A stretch of DNA of 64,000 nucleotides. Origin: Streptomyces marinisediminis. Its GTDB lineage: Bacteria > Actinomycetota > Actinomycetes > Streptomycetales > Streptomycetaceae. Location: assembly GCF_026262575.1 (NCBI RefSeq), contig NZ_JAPKFL010000004.1, positions 211,047 through 275,046 on the forward strand, given 5' to 3'. The translations under genes were made by a program, and so were the position numbers. Positions 62,421 to 64,000 of the stretch are shown piece by piece (the first letter of the stretch is position 1; every line of letters begins with the position of its first letter). Under the pieces are notes generated by a model. The model was not told where the DNA came from, did no database searches, and was given only the letters and a program-made list of their open reading frames with translations.

Positions 62421-62537
62421 GGGCCTACCCTCGCTTGCACTTGATGCACGCAAATCCGTCAGCAGAAAGACGCTCGCAAGGCAACTCCGCGACTCCGCAC
62501 AGCCTTCGGGAATTCCACTCCACCCGCCACCCTGCCC

Positions 62538-62775
62538 CTGGAACACGGCGGCGAACTCGTCGTGATCACGGAACTCCTCGGCCACGCCCACATCAGCGTC
62601 ACCGCCACCGTCTACCACGTAAGGCTCCGTTTCCAGCGAGACGCCATCGACACCCTCAGCACCGCGCTTGACGGTCCTGCCCACGACGAGTCGACCCACG
62701 ACGACGGCGACGACCCACCGCTGTGCGGATCCACCGTCCACCGCCGTTGCCGTCAACTACTGCCGTCAGACAGTG
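62538..62775 (+). pseudogene. Tyrosine-recombinase C-terminal remnant 2
   Basis: LEHGGELVVITELLGHAHISVTATVYHVRLRFQRDAIDTLSTALDG is the end of an actinomycete tyrosine integrase: His box LLGHAHI and the catalytic Tyr (63 nt into the segment from 62562; codon 62613-62615). Compared with remnant 1 (VYTHARLRL) one codon after the Tyr is missing. Only the last quarter of the gene remains. The acidic tail (DESTHDDGDDPPL) and the GCCGTCA direct repeats near 62750 are usual at the ends of such integrases. A terminator follows. Confidence 0.7.
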
Positions 62776-62812
62776 CTGGAGCCCCGACGGGCGTCACCCG
62801 TCGGGACTCCAG
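62776..62812 (+). terminator. Terminator of the integrase remnant
   Basis: CTGGAGCCCCGACGGG (62776-62791) and CCCGTCGGGACTCCAG (62797-62812) pair with a single mismatch around CGTCA, followed by ATTT. Confidence 0.75.
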
Positions 62813-62938
62813 ATTTGCCAGCAGAAATAGGCGCCACCTATTGCAGTATCGCCACCGCAAGGCGGTGCGCGTAGAGCCTCACGGCACCGCACCAAATCAC
62901 GTTCGCCGCCGACCTGAAATCGAGATCAGCAGCTCTAC

Positions 62939-63304
62939 CTATTCAGACCCCGCCATCAGGGCATTTTTGCCGAGCTCATAGACTTCGATCGCACGCGGGA
63001 AATGGTCTATGAATTCCTCCCAGAAACCCGGAACTTGCCAGACAGCAGGTGCCATTGTGAGCGACCCGTCCCACTCAGTGGATACCGTCCACGATGAATG
63101 CATCCTCGGATCGACCAATTCGAAGAGCCGCGAGTCAAAGAGGGGCGGGAGTTCGCCTCTACGGTACTCGATCCTGAAGTAGTTCGGTCCGTCCACCTGA
63201 CAATACGCCTCAAGGATCACGTACACCTGCCCTTGACGCAGGACATCCGCCCCCTGGCGAACACTCTGCTCATGACCTTCGACGCCGGTGAACCTTACTT
63301 TCAC
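62939..63304 (-). CDS. Immunity protein of the adjacent toxin remnant
   Basis: 121 aa from GTG 63304, which overlaps the TGA of the toxin remnant (GTGA). Soluble protein: VKVRFTGVEGHEQSVRQGADVLRQGQVYVILEAYCQVDGP, YFRIEYRRGELPPLFDSRLFELVDPRMHSSWTVS, ending HFPRAIEVYELGKNALM. It looks intact. Small intact genes overlapping the 3-prime end of an Rhs/WapA-type toxin are its immunity genes. The exact immunity family is not recognised. A 4-bp overlap indicates it was translated with the toxin. Confidence 0.65.
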   Translation of the reverse strand: MKVRFTGVEGHEQSVRQGADVLRQGQVYVILEAYCQVDGPNYFRIEYRRGELPPLFDSRLFELVDPRMHSSWTVSTEWDGSLTMAPAVWQVPGFWEEFIDHFPRAIEVYELGKNALMAGSE

Positions 63305-63704
63305 GGGGCGCCCCCTCTGCGGTTCATGACGACCTTGTAGTCGTAGTCGCACATGACCTCGCCAGATACTCGGTTCATGTAGTAGTGCACTTGATAATCA
63401 CCCTACGGGCTTTGATTCGTCTTGGTGCTGTACTTGCCCCACTGTGAAGCACCTCCGCGTTCTGCGAATCGATATCGAAGTTCCTTGTTCCCCATTTTCG
63501 TTCCAGGCATCGCCAATCTGGAACCGGAGATCGCATCAGGCGTTAGCTGGCCACTCTCGGTGAAGGGCGAGTTCGCCGACTCCAGCCGCAACTTTTGCGC
63601 GAGCTTTTCCCTTGGAGAGAGCCGGATGGGACATCATAGTTGCTGTTATGAACGAGGACCGGAGTCTGCCCAGCCAGCACATAGTACGTGTGGAGGGAAA
63701 GGGC
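63301..63704 (-). pseudogene. C-terminal remnant of a polymorphic (Rhs/WapA-like, HINT) toxin
   Basis: Reading down the minus strand: LHTYYVLAGQTPVLVHN (63692-63645), the hallmark end of the pre-toxin HINT region, then NSNYDVPSGSLQGK; a frameshift near 63600-63620; then KLRLESANSPFTESGQLTPDAISGSRLAMPG and RYRFAERGGASQWGKYSTKTNQSP, a TAG at 63405-63403, and in the same frame GDYQVHYYMNRVSGEVMCDYDYKVVMNRRGGAP with stop 63303-63301. Upstream an in-frame TAA cuts the HINT part. So the toxin body is lost and the tip is broken twice, while the immunity gene remains open. Confidence 0.75.
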
Positions 63705-63813
63705 TTATCACCTGCGTTTCTGCAGGTCAGTGCCAATCCGTATGTCCGTGGAAGTCCGCTGGTGTATGCCGTTGGCGGGCCCGGTTGCCGTCGGCGTTGC
63801 CGTCGAACCGCAT

Positions 63814-64000
63814 CTACTGCCGGGAGAGCGCGGCAGGGTCGATTGCGATGGGGAACGGGGCGTCCAGGCGTGTGGTCACGCCCGCGAGGACGGTCGTCCG
63901 CTCCACGTACCGGCCGGCTTCCCACTCGTAGATGGCGAGCATCGGAGCCGGGTCGAACTCGAGGCGCCAGAAATGCGGGATGGCGGCATCGGCGTAGAGC
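63814..64000 (-). CDS. Uma2-family endonuclease, partial (3-prime end only)
   Basis: Sixty-one codons before the TAG at 63816-63814; the 5-prime part lies beyond the window. LYADAAIPHFWRLEFDPAPMLAIYEWEAGRYVERTTVLAGVT and FPIAIDPAALSRQ match the C-terminal half of Uma2 proteins (YA.AGIPHYWRL..), PD-(D/E)XK-fold proteins of unknown role that are very numerous in Streptomyces. The catalytic residues lie mostly in the missing part, so activity cannot be judged. GGTTGCCGTCGGCGTTGCCGTCG just downstream (63783-63806) contains a GTTGCCGTC direct repeat. Confidence 0.8.
   Translation of the reverse strand, partial: LYADAAIPHFWRLEFDPAPMLAIYEWEAGRYVERTTVLAGVTTRLDAPFPIAIDPAALSRQ

Noticed and set aside
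63536..63925. 129-codon minus-strand frame as a small gene
   Set aside because: It crosses the HINT remnant in the wrong phase; family-like segments lie in the other two frames.

Overview
The window is very GC-rich DNA with GTG starts, stop/start overlaps (ATGA, GTGA) and a gene set typical of Streptomyces: a DtxR/DmdR metalloregulator beside a SIS protein, pdxH next to a citrate synthase, an LAETG sortase substrate and Ser/Thr kinases. The last 2.5 kb is less GC-rich and carries decayed mobile or toxin DNA.

Layout. 1-10.2 kb is chromosomal housekeeping: primase-like protein, alpha/beta hydrolase, metalloregulator, SIS protein, PAS/GAF sensor, an RNA-like element containing a 12-codon ORF, pdxH, citrate synthase and an NmrA-like reductase. 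10.6-45.3 kb is a biosynthetic cluster. 45.3-61.4 kb is chromosomal again: GlxA-type regulator, HD protein, cell-wall anchored repeat protein, GMC oxidoreductase, succinic semialdehyde dehydrogenase, a pseudokinase beside an active kinase, glpD and an unusual nucleotide-sugar dehydrogenase. 61.4-64 kb holds two integrase remnants, a polymorphic-toxin remnant with its immunity gene, another small gene and a partial Uma2 gene.

The cluster reads as a glycosylated pyrrolobenzodiazepine (PBD) pathway of sibiromycin type. Tryptophan is converted by the dioxygenase, formamidase, kynurenine 3-monooxygenase, a SibL-like C-methyltransferase and kynureninase to 3-hydroxy-4-methylanthranilate. A two-domain A-T protein loads it and a SibG-like flavin enzyme probably hydroxylates it. 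Tyrosine is converted by a LmbB2-type hydroxylase, a LmbB1-type dioxygenase, a gamma-glutamyltransferase-family C-C hydrolase, a PhzF-like isomerase and an F420-dependent reductase to a 4-alkyl(idene) dihydropyrrole carboxylate. A C-A-T-reductase NRPS joins both halves and releases the aldehyde that closes to the PBD. RmlA, RmlB, an epimerase, a WecE-like 4-aminotransferase, a sugar C-methyltransferase and a glycosyltransferase supply and attach a sibirosamine-like sugar. A UvrA paralogue and an MFS pump fit self-resistance. An atypical OmpR-type regulator and a Cys-rich HTH protein fit pathway control.

Most notable: (a) one methyltransferase must cover two expected steps (sugar N-methylation and side-chain C-methylation), so the product probably differs from sibiromycin; (b) the C-A-T-R NRPS carries a vestigial carrier domain with Ala at the Ser site; (c) a structured element at 6171-6359 begins with a 15-nt perfect complement of the 16S rRNA 3-prime end; (d) a pseudokinase/kinase pair; (e) a nucleotide-sugar dehydrogenase lacking its catalytic Cys. 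All family assignments were made by eye from motifs; no database search was run.
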